From: Nonomuraea sp. SYSU D8015
GTDB taxonomy: Bacteria > Actinomycetota > Actinomycetes > Streptosporangiales > Streptosporangiaceae
Reading direction: 5' to 3'
Length of the DNA stretch: 64,000 nt
NCBI RefSeq assembly: GCF_008065375.1
Contig: NZ_VJYI01000016.1
Coordinates: 186,001-250,000, forward strand
Shown: piece after piece, positions 1-6,637 of the stretch
How positions within the stretch are numbered: the stretch's first letter is position 1
Layout of the letters: each line of letters starts with the position of its first letter
Notes under the pieces: generated by a model
What the model was told of the DNA's origin: nothing
What the model saw: the letters and a program-made list of their open reading frames with translations, nothing else
Database searches by the model: none
Made by a program: the position numbers and the translations under genes

Positions 1-57
1 CGACCGGATCAATGTCCTGTCGATATCCCACAGCACCAGGCGACGATTGTTGACCAT
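1..57 (-). CDS. HAD-superfamily phosphatase, N-terminal fragment
   Basis: Only the first 19 codons are in the window, running off the left edge. The ATG at 57-55 follows a purine-rich GAGGCGG. The peptide reads MVNNRRLVLWDIDRTLIRS, which is the nucleophile segment of a haloacid-dehalogenase phosphatase: Asp11 and Asp13 are the nucleophile and acid/base, Thr15 follows, and Arg14 stands where Gly is usual (DxDGT). The gene diverges from the LuxR regulator at 147. In this setting it could be the phosphatase step of a sugar-nucleotide pathway (a GmhB-like role), but the fragment is too short to separate that from any other HAD phosphatase. Confidence 0.6.
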   Translation of the reverse strand, partial: MVNNRRLVLWDIDRTLIRS

Positions 58-146
58 GTGTCCGCCTCAAGGTAAAAACAACTCACCGGCAGCAATTCGA
101 GTAGGATGTAATTTCTTCACGATTAGCGGCTTGGGGAGAGAACCTA
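58..146. promoter_or_regulatory. divergent intergenic region at the left edge
   Basis: This 89-bp stretch separates the HAD gene (minus) from the LuxR regulator (plus). It is clearly less GC-rich than its surroundings. A GGGGAG at 133-138 is a good ribosome-binding site for the GTG at 147. TAGGAT at 102-107 could be a -10 element, but no convincing -35 is seen. Confidence 0.35.
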
Positions 147-842
147 GTGCGCCTGCTCCTTGTGGACGACGCCCGACTATATGCTGACCCCCTGGCGGAC
201 CGCCTCAGGCGGCATGCACCGGAAATACACGTCACCGTGGTACGCGCCGAGCAGGCTTTGGAGGAGGCGGCGGCCGGCCGCTACAACATCGCGCTGGTGA
301 ACGGCGCCATGGGCGCCGGACACAAGATCGTCCTGCAGCTGTCGCAGCAGCAGATCCTCCCCACGCTCGTCATAGGCATCGACTCCACCGCCGAGGCGAT
401 CCTCCCCTTCGCCGAGGCCGGGGTGAGCGGGTTCGTCTTCAAGGAGGACACGCACGGGGACCTGCTGCGAGCGCTCGCCGCGTGCGAGCGGGGAGAGCTG
501 CTGTGCCCTCCCCGGGTCGCCGCGCTGCTGCTGCGGCACGTCGCGTGCCTGGCCGCGCGGCTCCCGCCCACCGGTCCGCCCGTCTCCCTGACCCGCCGCG
601 AGCGCGAGGTGCTGGCGCTCATCGCCCGCGGCGCGTCCAACCGGGAGATCGCCCGGCAGCTCGTCATCGAGGTGCGTACCGTCAAGAACCACGTGCACAA
701 CCTGCTGCACAAGCTCGGCGTCAGCCGCCGGGGCGAGGCCGCGGCCCGCGCCAGGGAGTTGCTCGGGTGGGGGCTTCCAGCACATGAAGCAGGAATCCCG
801 CCTCCTCATGACGCACGACGACCGGCAGGCGGGAGCGGCTGA
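147..842 (+). CDS. NarL/LuxR-type regulator with non-canonical receiver domain
   Basis: This is a 231-residue cluster-situated transcription factor. Residues 1-120 fold like a response-regulator receiver: the acidic pocket Asp7-Asp8 and the conserved Lys of the GFVFK segment are present, but the phospho-acceptor position is Asn52 (LVNGAM). Residues about 145-205 are a LuxR helix-turn-helix ([15 protein letters not shown], then [17 protein letters not shown]). The GTG start is set by GGGGAG at 133-138. The same Asp-to-Asn change occurs at residue 52 of the regulator at 2799-3356, so the two are probably paralogues. The last ~40 codons overlap the convergent methyltransferase gene by 122 bp. 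It is likely a phosphorylation-independent activator of the polyketide operon (inference). Confidence 0.85.
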   Translation: MRLLLVDDARLYADPLADRLRRHAPEIHVTVVRAEQALEEAAAGRYNIALVNGAMGAGHKIVLQLSQQQILPTLVIGIDSTAEAILPFAEAGVSGFVFKEDTHGDLLRALAACERGELLCPPRVAALLLRHVACLAARLPPTGPPVSLTRREREVLALIARGASNREIARQLVIEVRTVKNHVHNLLHKLGVSRRGEAAARARELLGWGLPAHEAGIPPPHDARRPAGGSG

Positions 843-1350
843 GCACCACCTGGTGCACCTCGGCCCCCTCCCACGGGCCAGAGCCGTCGCGCCGGTGCAC
901 GCACACCAGGTGGCCGCCGGGGAGCAGGGCATCGATCACCCGGTCGACGAGCAGCTCCAGGTCGCGCAGCGACAGGTAGTAGAGGAACTCGGACAGCACG
1001 ATGAGGTCGAAGCGCTCCTCCGGCAGGTCCTCCGGAAGGACGGCGCGGGCCACGTGGACGTGCGGGAGGTCCGCCACGGCTCTCGCGGCTGCGGCCACCG
1101 CGTCCGCCGCGCAGTCCACGGCGAGCAGCCGGTCGCACCGGGCGGCCAGCCCGCGGGTGAGGACGCCGATGGAGCAGGCGGGCTCGTAGGCGAGGGCGTA
1201 CCGCTCGTTCGGCAGGCTGGCCAGCGTGACGTCGTACTTGTGCCGCTCGTACCAGCTCGTGGCGAGGTTCCACGGATCGGCCGCCGCCGCGTAGCGGGCG
1301 TCGAAGTAGGCCGGTGTGAGGCTGACCTCGTGACCGGGGCTCACACCCAT
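721..1350 (-). CDS. SAM-dependent methyltransferase (NodS-like)
   Basis: This 209-residue class I methyltransferase opens with the [13 protein letters not shown] segment seen in NodS-type N- or O-methyltransferases. A degenerate SAM-binding motif follows ([14 protein letters not shown], about residues 55-68), then the acidic strand LLAVDCA and the motif-III-like [10 protein letters not shown]. The usual E/DxGxGxG motif I is weak: EPACSIG lacks one Gly, which is common in this subfamily. It is the last gene of the twelve-gene operon, and its ATG overlaps the epimerase stop by 10 nt. A role in methylating the cluster sugar or aglycone is inferred from position. Its 3' end runs antisense to the tail of the LuxR gene. 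Confidence 0.8.
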   Translation of the reverse strand: MGVSPGHEVSLTPAYFDARYAAAADPWNLATSWYERHKYDVTLASLPNERYALAYEPACSIGVLTRGLAARCDRLLAVDCAADAVAAAARAVADLPHVHVARAVLPEDLPEERFDLIVLSEFLYYLSLRDLELLVDRVIDALLPGGHLVCVHRRDGSGPWEGAEVHQVVLSRSRLPVVVRHEEAGFLLHVLEAPTRATPWRGPRPRPGG

Positions 1351-2321
1351 GACGGGACTAGGTCCTGGTTGTCCCGCACCCAGGCCAGATAACGGTCCAG
1401 CCCGGCGCCGAGCGAGGTGTCGGGCCGCCAGCCGAGCGTGCGCTCCAGCAGCTTCACCGTGGCGGCGGCGCCTTCCGGATCGCCCGCCGGACGCGGGCCG
1501 CGCTCGATCGCCGTCCCCGGCACGCGCTCGGCCACCAGCTGCGCGAGCCGGGCGATCGACGTGGCGGTCCCGGTGCCCACGTTCATGGTCTGCCCCTCCG
1601 CGGCGGGGGTGGTCAGGGCGCGCACCACGGCATGCGCCACGTCCTCGACGTAGACGAAGTCACGCACCTGTGACCCGTCGCCGTGGACCACCAGCGGCCG
1701 TCCCTTGACCGCCCGCATCGCGAAGGCGGCCACGGCCCAGCTGTGGCTTCCTTCCTTGGGGACCTGGCCCGGGCCGTAGACACTGAAGAACCGCAGCACG
1801 GTGGCCCGCAGGCCGTGCAGCTCCCGATAGAGCCGGATCTGCTGCTCACCCCAGTACTTGGAGTTGGCGTAGAAGGAACCGGGCGGTCCGGGGGCGTCCG
1901 GCTCGGCGAAGACGCCCGAGGGCGGGGTCGCCTCGCCGTACACCTGCGCCGAGGAGGTGAACAGCAGCCGCTCCACCCCGGCTCTCCTGACCGCTTCCAG
2001 CACGGTCTGGAGCGACGCCACGCCCGCGGCGAAGTCGCGCGCCGGCTCCCGGTTGGTCGCCGCCACATCGGCGCACGCGGCGGCGTGCACCACGGCGTCG
2101 GCCCGGGACACCAGACCGCCGACCAGCTCCGCGTCGGCGGCGTCCCCGTGCACGATCTCGGCGGCGTGCGCGGTGACGCCGAAGCGCTCGGCGTAGTCGA
2201 AGGCGTAGGCGTCCATGGTGTCCAGCACGGTGACCCGCGCCCCCGCCCCGGCCAGCAGCTTGACGACGTGGCTGCCGATGAAGCCGCAGCCACCGGTCAC
2301 CAGGATCCGTGAGCTAGGCAC
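1341..2321 (-). CDS. NAD-dependent sugar-nucleotide epimerase/dehydratase
   Basis: This is a 326-residue extended short-chain dehydrogenase. The Rossmann motif GGCGFIGS is at about residues 10-17, TSSAQVYG (catalytic Ser/Thr strand) at about 123-130, and the catalytic Tyr-Lys pair is in YANSK at about 151. VYGPGQ and the DFVYVEDVA substrate loop are typical of GalE/RmlB/HldD-type enzymes acting on NDP-sugars. Translation begins at a GTG (2321-2319) overlapping the nucleotidyltransferase stop by 8 nt. Together with the upstream kinase and nucleotidyltransferase it probably epimerises or oxidises the activated sugar before glycosyl transfer. The exact reaction cannot be read from sequence. Confidence 0.88.
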   Translation of the reverse strand: MPSSRILVTGGCGFIGSHVVKLLAGAGARVTVLDTMDAYAFDYAERFGVTAHAAEIVHGDAADAELVGGLVSRADAVVHAAACADVAATNREPARDFAAGVASLQTVLEAVRRAGVERLLFTSSAQVYGEATPPSGVFAEPDAPGPPGSFYANSKYWGEQQIRLYRELHGLRATVLRFFSVYGPGQVPKEGSHSWAVAAFAMRAVKGRPLVVHGDGSQVRDFVYVEDVAHAVVRALTTPAAEGQTMNVGTGTATSIARLAQLVAERVPGTAIERGPRPAGDPEGAAATVKLLERTLGWRPDTSLGAGLDRYLAWVRDNQDLVPSWV

Positions 2322-2802
2322 CGTACCTCCCGAGCAGATCGGTGGAGGAGGAGGTGACGAGCGCGTCGGTGAACACCGTCCGTCCCCCCAGCTCCTGGAC
2401 GGCGCGGGACTCGGCGGCGAGCCGGTCGTCCGTGCAGCGGGCGTAGTCGGGGCCTTTGACGTAGAAGTCCGGCCGCAGCGCCCTGATCACCTCGACCGCG
2501 GTCGCGGCGGGGCTGGCGCACACGTAGTCCACCGCCTCCAGCGCCGCGATCACCGTCATCCGGTGCGCCAGGCCGAACGCGGGCCGGCTGGGCCCCTTCG
2601 CGCAGGTCACGTCCGAGCTCACACTCACCACCAGGATGTCCGCCAGCTGCCTGGCCTGGCCGAGGTGATGCACGTGTCCGATGTGCACCAGGTCGAAGCA
2701 GCCGTGGCAGAGCGCCAGCCTGCGGCCCGCCTCACGGGTCTCGCGCGCGGTCCGGGTGAGCCACGCGAGCTCCACGATCTTCTCTTCCGGTGCCCTGCTC
2801 AC
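2314..2802 (-). CDS. HldE/RfaE C-terminal-type sugar-phosphate nucleotidyltransferase
   Basis: This 162-residue stand-alone protein matches the adenylyltransferase half of bifunctional HldE (RfaE). It has LCHGCFDLVHIGHVHHL with the HIGH nucleotide-binding motif at about residues 38-41, KGPSRP, the RMTVIAALEAVD helix, VKGPDY, and a C-terminal TSSSTDLL in place of the usual STTxII. The family transfers AMP (or another NMP) onto a sugar 1-phosphate such as heptose 1-phosphate. The GTG start at 2802 forms a GTGA overlap with the LuxR stop. With the PfkB-type kinase two genes upstream it recreates a split HldE. Glycerol-phosphate cytidylyltransferase is the main alternative, but the VKGxDY and KGxxRP segments favour the HldE group. 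Confidence 0.85.
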   Translation of the reverse strand: MSRAPEEKIVELAWLTRTARETREAGRRLALCHGCFDLVHIGHVHHLGQARQLADILVVSVSSDVTCAKGPSRPAFGLAHRMTVIAALEAVDYVCASPAATAVEVIRALRPDFYVKGPDYARCTDDRLAAESRAVQELGGRTVFTDALVTSSSTDLLGRYGA

Positions 2803-3356
2803 CGGACCGATCCCGTCGCCTGGAAGCGGGCGGCCGCGGCGGCGCGGCTGGGGACGTCCAGCTTGCCGAGGATCGCGTGGACGTGATTCTTCACCGTGCG
2901 CAGTCGTACGCCCAGCCGGTGCGCGATGGCCTCGTTGGACATGCCCGCCGAGATCAGCGCCAGCACCTGGGTCTCCCGGGGCGTGAGCCGCCGTCCGCCC
3001 AGCCGCCCGCGCGCCGCCACCTCGATGATCGCCGCGGCCAGGCTGTCGACCGGCTCCTGCCAGGAGACGAAGCCGACCGCCCCGGCCTGCAGGCAGCCCA
3101 CCACGCTCTCGTGCCGCTCGGCCGCCCCCAGGATGAGGACGGCGGGTCCGCCGGCGCGGTGGAGTTCGGCGACCAGGCGGGCGCTGTCCGGCATGCCGGT
3201 GTTGACCAGCACGACGTCGAAGCGTGCTGCCTCGATCACGTCCAGCCGCCTGCGGACCTCGACGTTCGGCAGTCCCGCGCGGCACAGCCGTACGGCCAGC
3301 GCGTCCGCGTAGAGCAGCGTCTCCTCGAGGATGAGAACAGCGGGCCGGTCTGTCAT
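2799..3356 (-). CDS. LuxR-type regulator with degenerate receiver, inside the biosynthetic operon
   Basis: This 185-residue NarL-like protein has residues 1-115 as a receiver-like fold and about 123-180 as the LuxR helix-turn-helix (LTPRETQVLALISAGMSN, then [17 protein letters not shown]). The receiver is more degraded than in the 147-842 paralogue: the acidic pair is Glu11-Glu12, the phospho-acceptor is Asn52 (LVNTGM), and the conserved Lys is replaced by Trp/Gln (GFVSWQE). Phospho-switching is therefore unlikely. Ligand binding or constitutive dimerisation is more plausible. It lies between the sugar kinase and nucleotidyltransferase genes with 4-nt overlaps on both sides, so it is co-transcribed with the pathway and may feed back on it. 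Confidence 0.85.
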   Translation of the reverse strand: MTDRPAVLILEETLLYADALAVRLCRAGLPNVEVRRRLDVIEAARFDVVLVNTGMPDSARLVAELHRAGGPAVLILGAAERHESVVGCLQAGAVGFVSWQEPVDSLAAAIIEVAARGRLGGRRLTPRETQVLALISAGMSNEAIAHRLGVRLRTVKNHVHAILGKLDVPSRAAAAARFQATGSVR

Positions 3357-4231
3357 GAGATGCCCTCCAGGGGAAAGGCGAAGGCGGTCGTGGTCAGGTC
3401 GGACAGCCGCGCTCGTGGAAAGGCCAGGGAACGCGGGTCGGACACGTGGCGCCAGGCGTACTGCGAGGCCGCCGCCAGGGCCTCCGGCCAGGCACAGCCG
3501 TGCTCGCGGGCGGTGAGCAGGGCGGCGGCGAAGGCCTCACCCGCACCGTTGGCGTTGCGGGCGACGTCCGCCTCCGCCGCCGCGCCGACGGACAGCGCGC
3601 GGTTGCCGGTGAAGACTGTGCTCCCGCGCTCGCCGCGGGTGACCACCACAGCGGGCACCCGATCCAGCTCGGGCAGGTGACGGAGCAGTTCGTACTCGCG
3701 CTCGTTGACGATCACCAGCTCCGTCGCGGCGAGGACGGCCGCGCGGTCCGCGGCGGCCATGGCGCTCAGCTCGCGGCACTGCACCGAGTGCGGCATCAGG
3801 ACCATGCGGCCGCTCACCCGCGTGAGCAGCCGGTCCAGCCGAGTCGGCGAGCAGACGACCGTCACGTCGGCGGAGTGGCGGCGGACCGCGGGACGGGGCG
3901 CCCGCCGATGCGTGACGATCATCGAGTCCCCGTCCGGGTCGATGACGGTGATCGCATGGTCCAGCGCACCGGGGTGGCGCTGTGCGAGCACCGTGACGCC
4001 CTCGGCCTCCAGCGTCTGCAGCGCGAGCTCGCTGTCCGCGCACCGGCCCAGCGTGGTCAGCAGCGTGACCGGATTGCCCAGACGGCGCAGCGCGACGGCC
4101 AGGCACAGACCGGGACCGCCGGGGCTCGGCTCATGGGCGGAGGCCTGCAGGCTCAGGTCGAAGGCGAACGCGGTCTCGCTCCAATAGACGTCGTCCCGGT
4201 ACGTGCCGCCCACGACCAGGTAGTCGCTCAC
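3353..4231 (-). CDS. PfkB/ribokinase-family sugar kinase
   Basis: This 292-residue protein has the ribokinase layout: an N-terminal strand DYLVVGGTYRDDVYW, a Gly-rich segment SPGGPGLCLAVALRRLG (about 37-53), then LVIVNERE and VVVTRGERGSTVF. The C-terminal signature reads NANGAGEAF where DTxGAGDxF is expected, so Glu232 replaces the catalytic-base Asp. Kinase activity may be altered or retained, since Glu can sometimes substitute. GTG at 4231 overlaps the glycosyltransferase stop (GTGA) and the stop overlaps the LuxR ATG. It is probably the phosphorylating step that precedes the HldE-C-like nucleotidyltransferase. The sugar substrate is unknown. Confidence 0.82.
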   Translation of the reverse strand: MSDYLVVGGTYRDDVYWSETAFAFDLSLQASAHEPSPGGPGLCLAVALRRLGNPVTLLTTLGRCADSELALQTLEAEGVTVLAQRHPGALDHAITVIDPDGDSMIVTHRRAPRPAVRRHSADVTVVCSPTRLDRLLTRVSGRMVLMPHSVQCRELSAMAAADRAAVLAATELVIVNEREYELLRHLPELDRVPAVVVTRGERGSTVFTGNRALSVGAAAEADVARNANGAGEAFAAALLTAREHGCAWPEALAAASQYAWRHVSDPRSLAFPRARLSDLTTTAFAFPLEGIS

Positions 4232-5415
4232 CGGGTCTGCTCCCGCACCGCCAGCTTCTCCAGGTCCGCGACGAACTCGTCCAGGGAGGGAAGGGCCAGG
4301 ATGGACCGCTGCATGGAGCGGGCCCGCGCCCGGTAGCCGGGGTCTTCCAGGACGGTGCGGCAGGCGTCGGCTACCGCCGCCGGGGTGAGCGCCTCCCAGT
4401 CGAGGCGTACCGCCAGGCCGAGCTCCACGCAGCGCTGCACGATGATGTGGTTCTCGGCGATCCAGGGCACCGCCACCATGGGCACCCCGAACCGCAGCGC
4501 CTCGCGCACGCTGGTGAAACCACCGTGGGTGAGCAGCAGGTCGGCGCACTCCAGGAGCAGAGGCTGGGCCACCACGTCGGTGAGGTGCACGCCCGCGGGC
4601 GCCGGGCCGTAGGCGGCCGGATCCTTGTCCGCGCCGACCGCCACCACGGCCGCGACGTCGAGCTGCCCGAGCGCTTCGACGATGGTCCGCAGGGTCCGGT
4701 CGGCGGCGCGGAACAGCGGCGCCACGGTGCCGAGGCTGGCGTAGACGAGGGGACGGTCGGCCGGCAGCGCGGCCACGAAGCCGGGCAGGCGGTCTCCCGG
4801 CCGGTCGACCGTGTGGTGCCGGTAGCAGCGCAGCGCCGGGATGGCCAGCTCGGCCGGGTCGTAGTGCGGCGGCATGAGGTGGGCGTGCAGATGCGCGTAG
4901 ATGCGCTCGCCCGCCGGGTCGGGCCGCAGGCCCAGCGCGCGGCGCTGCTCGCCGAGCGCGGGCGCCATCAGCCTGACGTCGAGGAACTCGGTGATCCGCC
5001 CCACCACGCCGACGGACGCGTGCGGGATGGACAGAGACTCGCCGGCCAGGCAGCCGCCCAGCTCGTACGCCTCGCGCACGATCACGTCGGCGCCGAAGTC
5101 CTGGGCGTGGCCGATGACGTCCTTGGCCATGGCCAGCGCGCCCCCGCCCGGGATCCCCGAGGTCACCAGGCGGTTCATCAGCCGGGCGATCTCTTCGGGC
5201 GGGATCTGCTCCTCGCCCATGAGGGGGGCGAGCATCGGAGTGATCCAGTCGCGTCCCGCCGGGAGGTGGCGCAAGCCGTACAGCTCGACCTCGTCCTTGA
5301 AAGAGGGGGTGGAGCACACCGCGACCTCATGCCCACGCCGCCGCGCCGCGTGCGCCACGCTCACCAGGGGTCGCAAGTGGGTCTCCACCGGCAGCGTGGT
5401 GAACAAAATCCGCAT
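4228..5415 (-). CDS. macrolide-type GT-B glycosyltransferase (GT1 family)
   Basis: This 395-residue enzyme belongs to the antibiotic glycosyltransferase group. The N-terminal acceptor domain starts MRILFTTLPVETHLRPLV. The C-terminal donor domain carries PLVYASLGTV (about 237-246) and the nucleotide-binding stretch LLLTHGGFTSVREAL then GVPMVAVPW (about 310-335), including the His and Gly residues that contact the donor phosphates. It is the only glycosyltransferase in the visible cluster, so it most likely attaches the sugar made by the neighbouring kinase, nucleotidyltransferase and epimerase to the PKS-derived core. It is separated from the preceding operon gene by 71 bp containing a strong hairpin. 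Confidence 0.9.
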   Translation of the reverse strand: MRILFTTLPVETHLRPLVSVAHAARRRGHEVAVCSTPSFKDEVELYGLRHLPAGRDWITPMLAPLMGEEQIPPEEIARLMNRLVTSGIPGGGALAMAKDVIGHAQDFGADVIVREAYELGGCLAGESLSIPHASVGVVGRITEFLDVRLMAPALGEQRRALGLRPDPAGERIYAHLHAHLMPPHYDPAELAIPALRCYRHHTVDRPGDRLPGFVAALPADRPLVYASLGTVAPLFRAADRTLRTIVEALGQLDVAAVVAVGADKDPAAYGPAPAGVHLTDVVAQPLLLECADLLLTHGGFTSVREALRFGVPMVAVPWIAENHIIVQRCVELGLAVRLDWEALTPAAVADACRTVLEDPGYRARARSMQRSILALPSLDEFVADLEKLAVREQTR

Positions 5416-5451
5416 GATTCCGCCCTGCGTTCGTGGAGGAGCCGGAGAGGC

Positions 5452-5477
5452 GGGCCGGCGGTCGTCACCGCCGGCCC
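5452..5477 (-). terminator. perfect 10-bp hairpin inside the operon
   Basis: GGGCCGGCGG (5452-5461) and CCGCCGGCCC (5468-5477) are exact inverse complements around a 6-nt loop. They lie between the stop of the 5487-6149 gene and the start of the glycosyltransferase. There is no U-run, so it may be a processing, stability or partial attenuation element rather than a full terminator. Confidence 0.45.
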
Positions 5478-5486
5478 TCCGGGCCG

Positions 5487-6149
5487 TCAGTCGACCAGCC
5501 CGGTCAGTTCGCTATCGGTGCCGATCTTCATGCAGACGATCTGGCCCGCGGCGTTGTACAGCGGAACCAGGCCCTGCTGACGGTACGGCTGGCCGATGGG
5601 CGGGATCTTGGTGAGCTCGCACACCATGACGGCCGGCTCCCGGTTGTGCAGGGTGCCCAGCGGAGTGTCGGCCACCAGGTAGACCTCCTGCACGCTCCGG
5701 ACCGGGTCGGTGCCGAAGTTCACCAGCGGGGAGATCTCCAGGCTGCCGAAGGTGGGCCGCATCAGCGGATCCATCCCACGGCCCACCCGGAGGCGGATCT
5801 CCTCGCCCGGCCAGAGAACCTTGCTCGTCCCGACCGCCTCGTAGGTCCGCGTCTCGAGGTCCAGCCGCATGGCGCCGTCCAGGGTGAGGACGGGGTCGTG
5901 CAGGCGGATCTGCGAGCGCTCGGCGATCAGGGTGATGGTCTCGGTCGGGGTGTCCGCGGTGGCGTCGTCGCCGAGCTTCAGGGTGATGGTGGTCTGCACC
6001 CTCGCCGCGAAGCCCAGCGTGCCGTCGTCCAGCTCACGGCGGGGAACCATCACGTCGACCAGGTGCCTGGCCTTGCTGTGAAGCAGTTCCGCCGCGCTGG
6101 CTGGATCGGCGGCCTGCAAGCGCGACCGCAGATCGTCGATCACTGGCAT
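5487..6149 (-). CDS. unrecognised beta-strand-rich protein of the enediyne operon
   Basis: This 220-residue protein is not one I can assign to a family. The start is taken at the ATG 6149-6147 because GGAAGGGAG precedes it by about six bases; an upstream in-frame Met at 6197 would overlap E10. There is no signal peptide, membrane segment or recognisable catalytic motif. Residues 1-35 look helical (VIDDLRSRLQAADPASAAELL) and the remainder alternates short hydrophobic strands (TTITLKL, SQIRLHDPVLTLDGAM, EVYLVADTPLG), suggesting a beta-barrel or jelly-roll. It lies 35 bp after E10, inside the operon. Possible roles are a cyclase-like step, a carrier or a drug-binding self-protection protein; none is shown by the sequence. 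Confidence 0.7.
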   Translation of the reverse strand: MPVIDDLRSRLQAADPASAAELLHSKARHLVDVMVPRRELDDGTLGFAARVQTTITLKLGDDATADTPTETITLIAERSQIRLHDPVLTLDGAMRLDLETRTYEAVGTSKVLWPGEEIRLRVGRGMDPLMRPTFGSLEISPLVNFGTDPVRSVQEVYLVADTPLGTLHNREPAVMVCELTKIPPIGQPYRQQGLVPLYNAAGQIVCMKIGTDSELTGLVD

Positions 6150-6184
6150 TGCCGCTCCCTTCCGTACTGCCGTGCCGGTCCTCA

Positions 6185-6637
6185 TCAACTGCGCCACGCT
6201 GTCCTGACCGGCTCGGACAGGTAGGCGTCGATTGCATGGAGCAGGGTCGGCGGCACGGGGACGGGAACCAGCTCCGCAGCCTCCCGTCGCAACCAGGCCA
6301 CCTCCTGCTCGCCGCGGGCGACGAGCTCCTCCTCGCCGCCTCGCAGCCGCCAGTACTCGAACCGCAGGGACATGCGGTTCTGCATCACTCGCCCCACCCG
6401 CATCCGCACCGCGATCTCGTCGAAGGCCACCAGTTCGGCCAGGTACGTGCAGGAGACGTGGGTGGTGACGAGCGCGTGCTCCTCGTCCAGGCCGGCGAGC
6501 ACCTCCGGGGCCATCCTGCGCAGGAACAACTCCCGGGCCTGCCCCTGCCAGCGCAGGAAGTGCGCGAAGTAGACGTTGCCCAGCTGGTTGGTCTCCTCGA
6601 GCGTGACCACGTGGCGGTGTTCGAAGACCTCAGGCAT
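6185..6637 (-). CDS. E10: enediyne E10-type hot-dog thioesterase
   Basis: This 150-residue acyl-CoA/ACP thioesterase of the hot-dog fold hydrolyses the nascent polyene from the enediyne synthase in characterised cassettes. The diagnostic N-terminal block EETNQLGNVYFAHFLRWQG (about residues 14-32) is typical of E10 proteins such as those of the C-1027 and calicheamicin clusters, with the Glu/Asn active-site region followed by QARELFLRRM. Length matches the family. Its ATG at 6637 overlaps the PKSE stop by 8 nt, as expected for a partner made in step with the synthase. Confidence 0.93.
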   Translation of the reverse strand: MPEVFEHRHVVTLEETNQLGNVYFAHFLRWQGQARELFLRRMAPEVLAGLDEEHALVTTHVSCTYLAELVAFDEIAVRMRVGRVMQNRMSLRFEYWRLRGGEEELVARGEQEVAWLRREAAELVPVPVPPTLLHAIDAYLSEPVRTAWRS

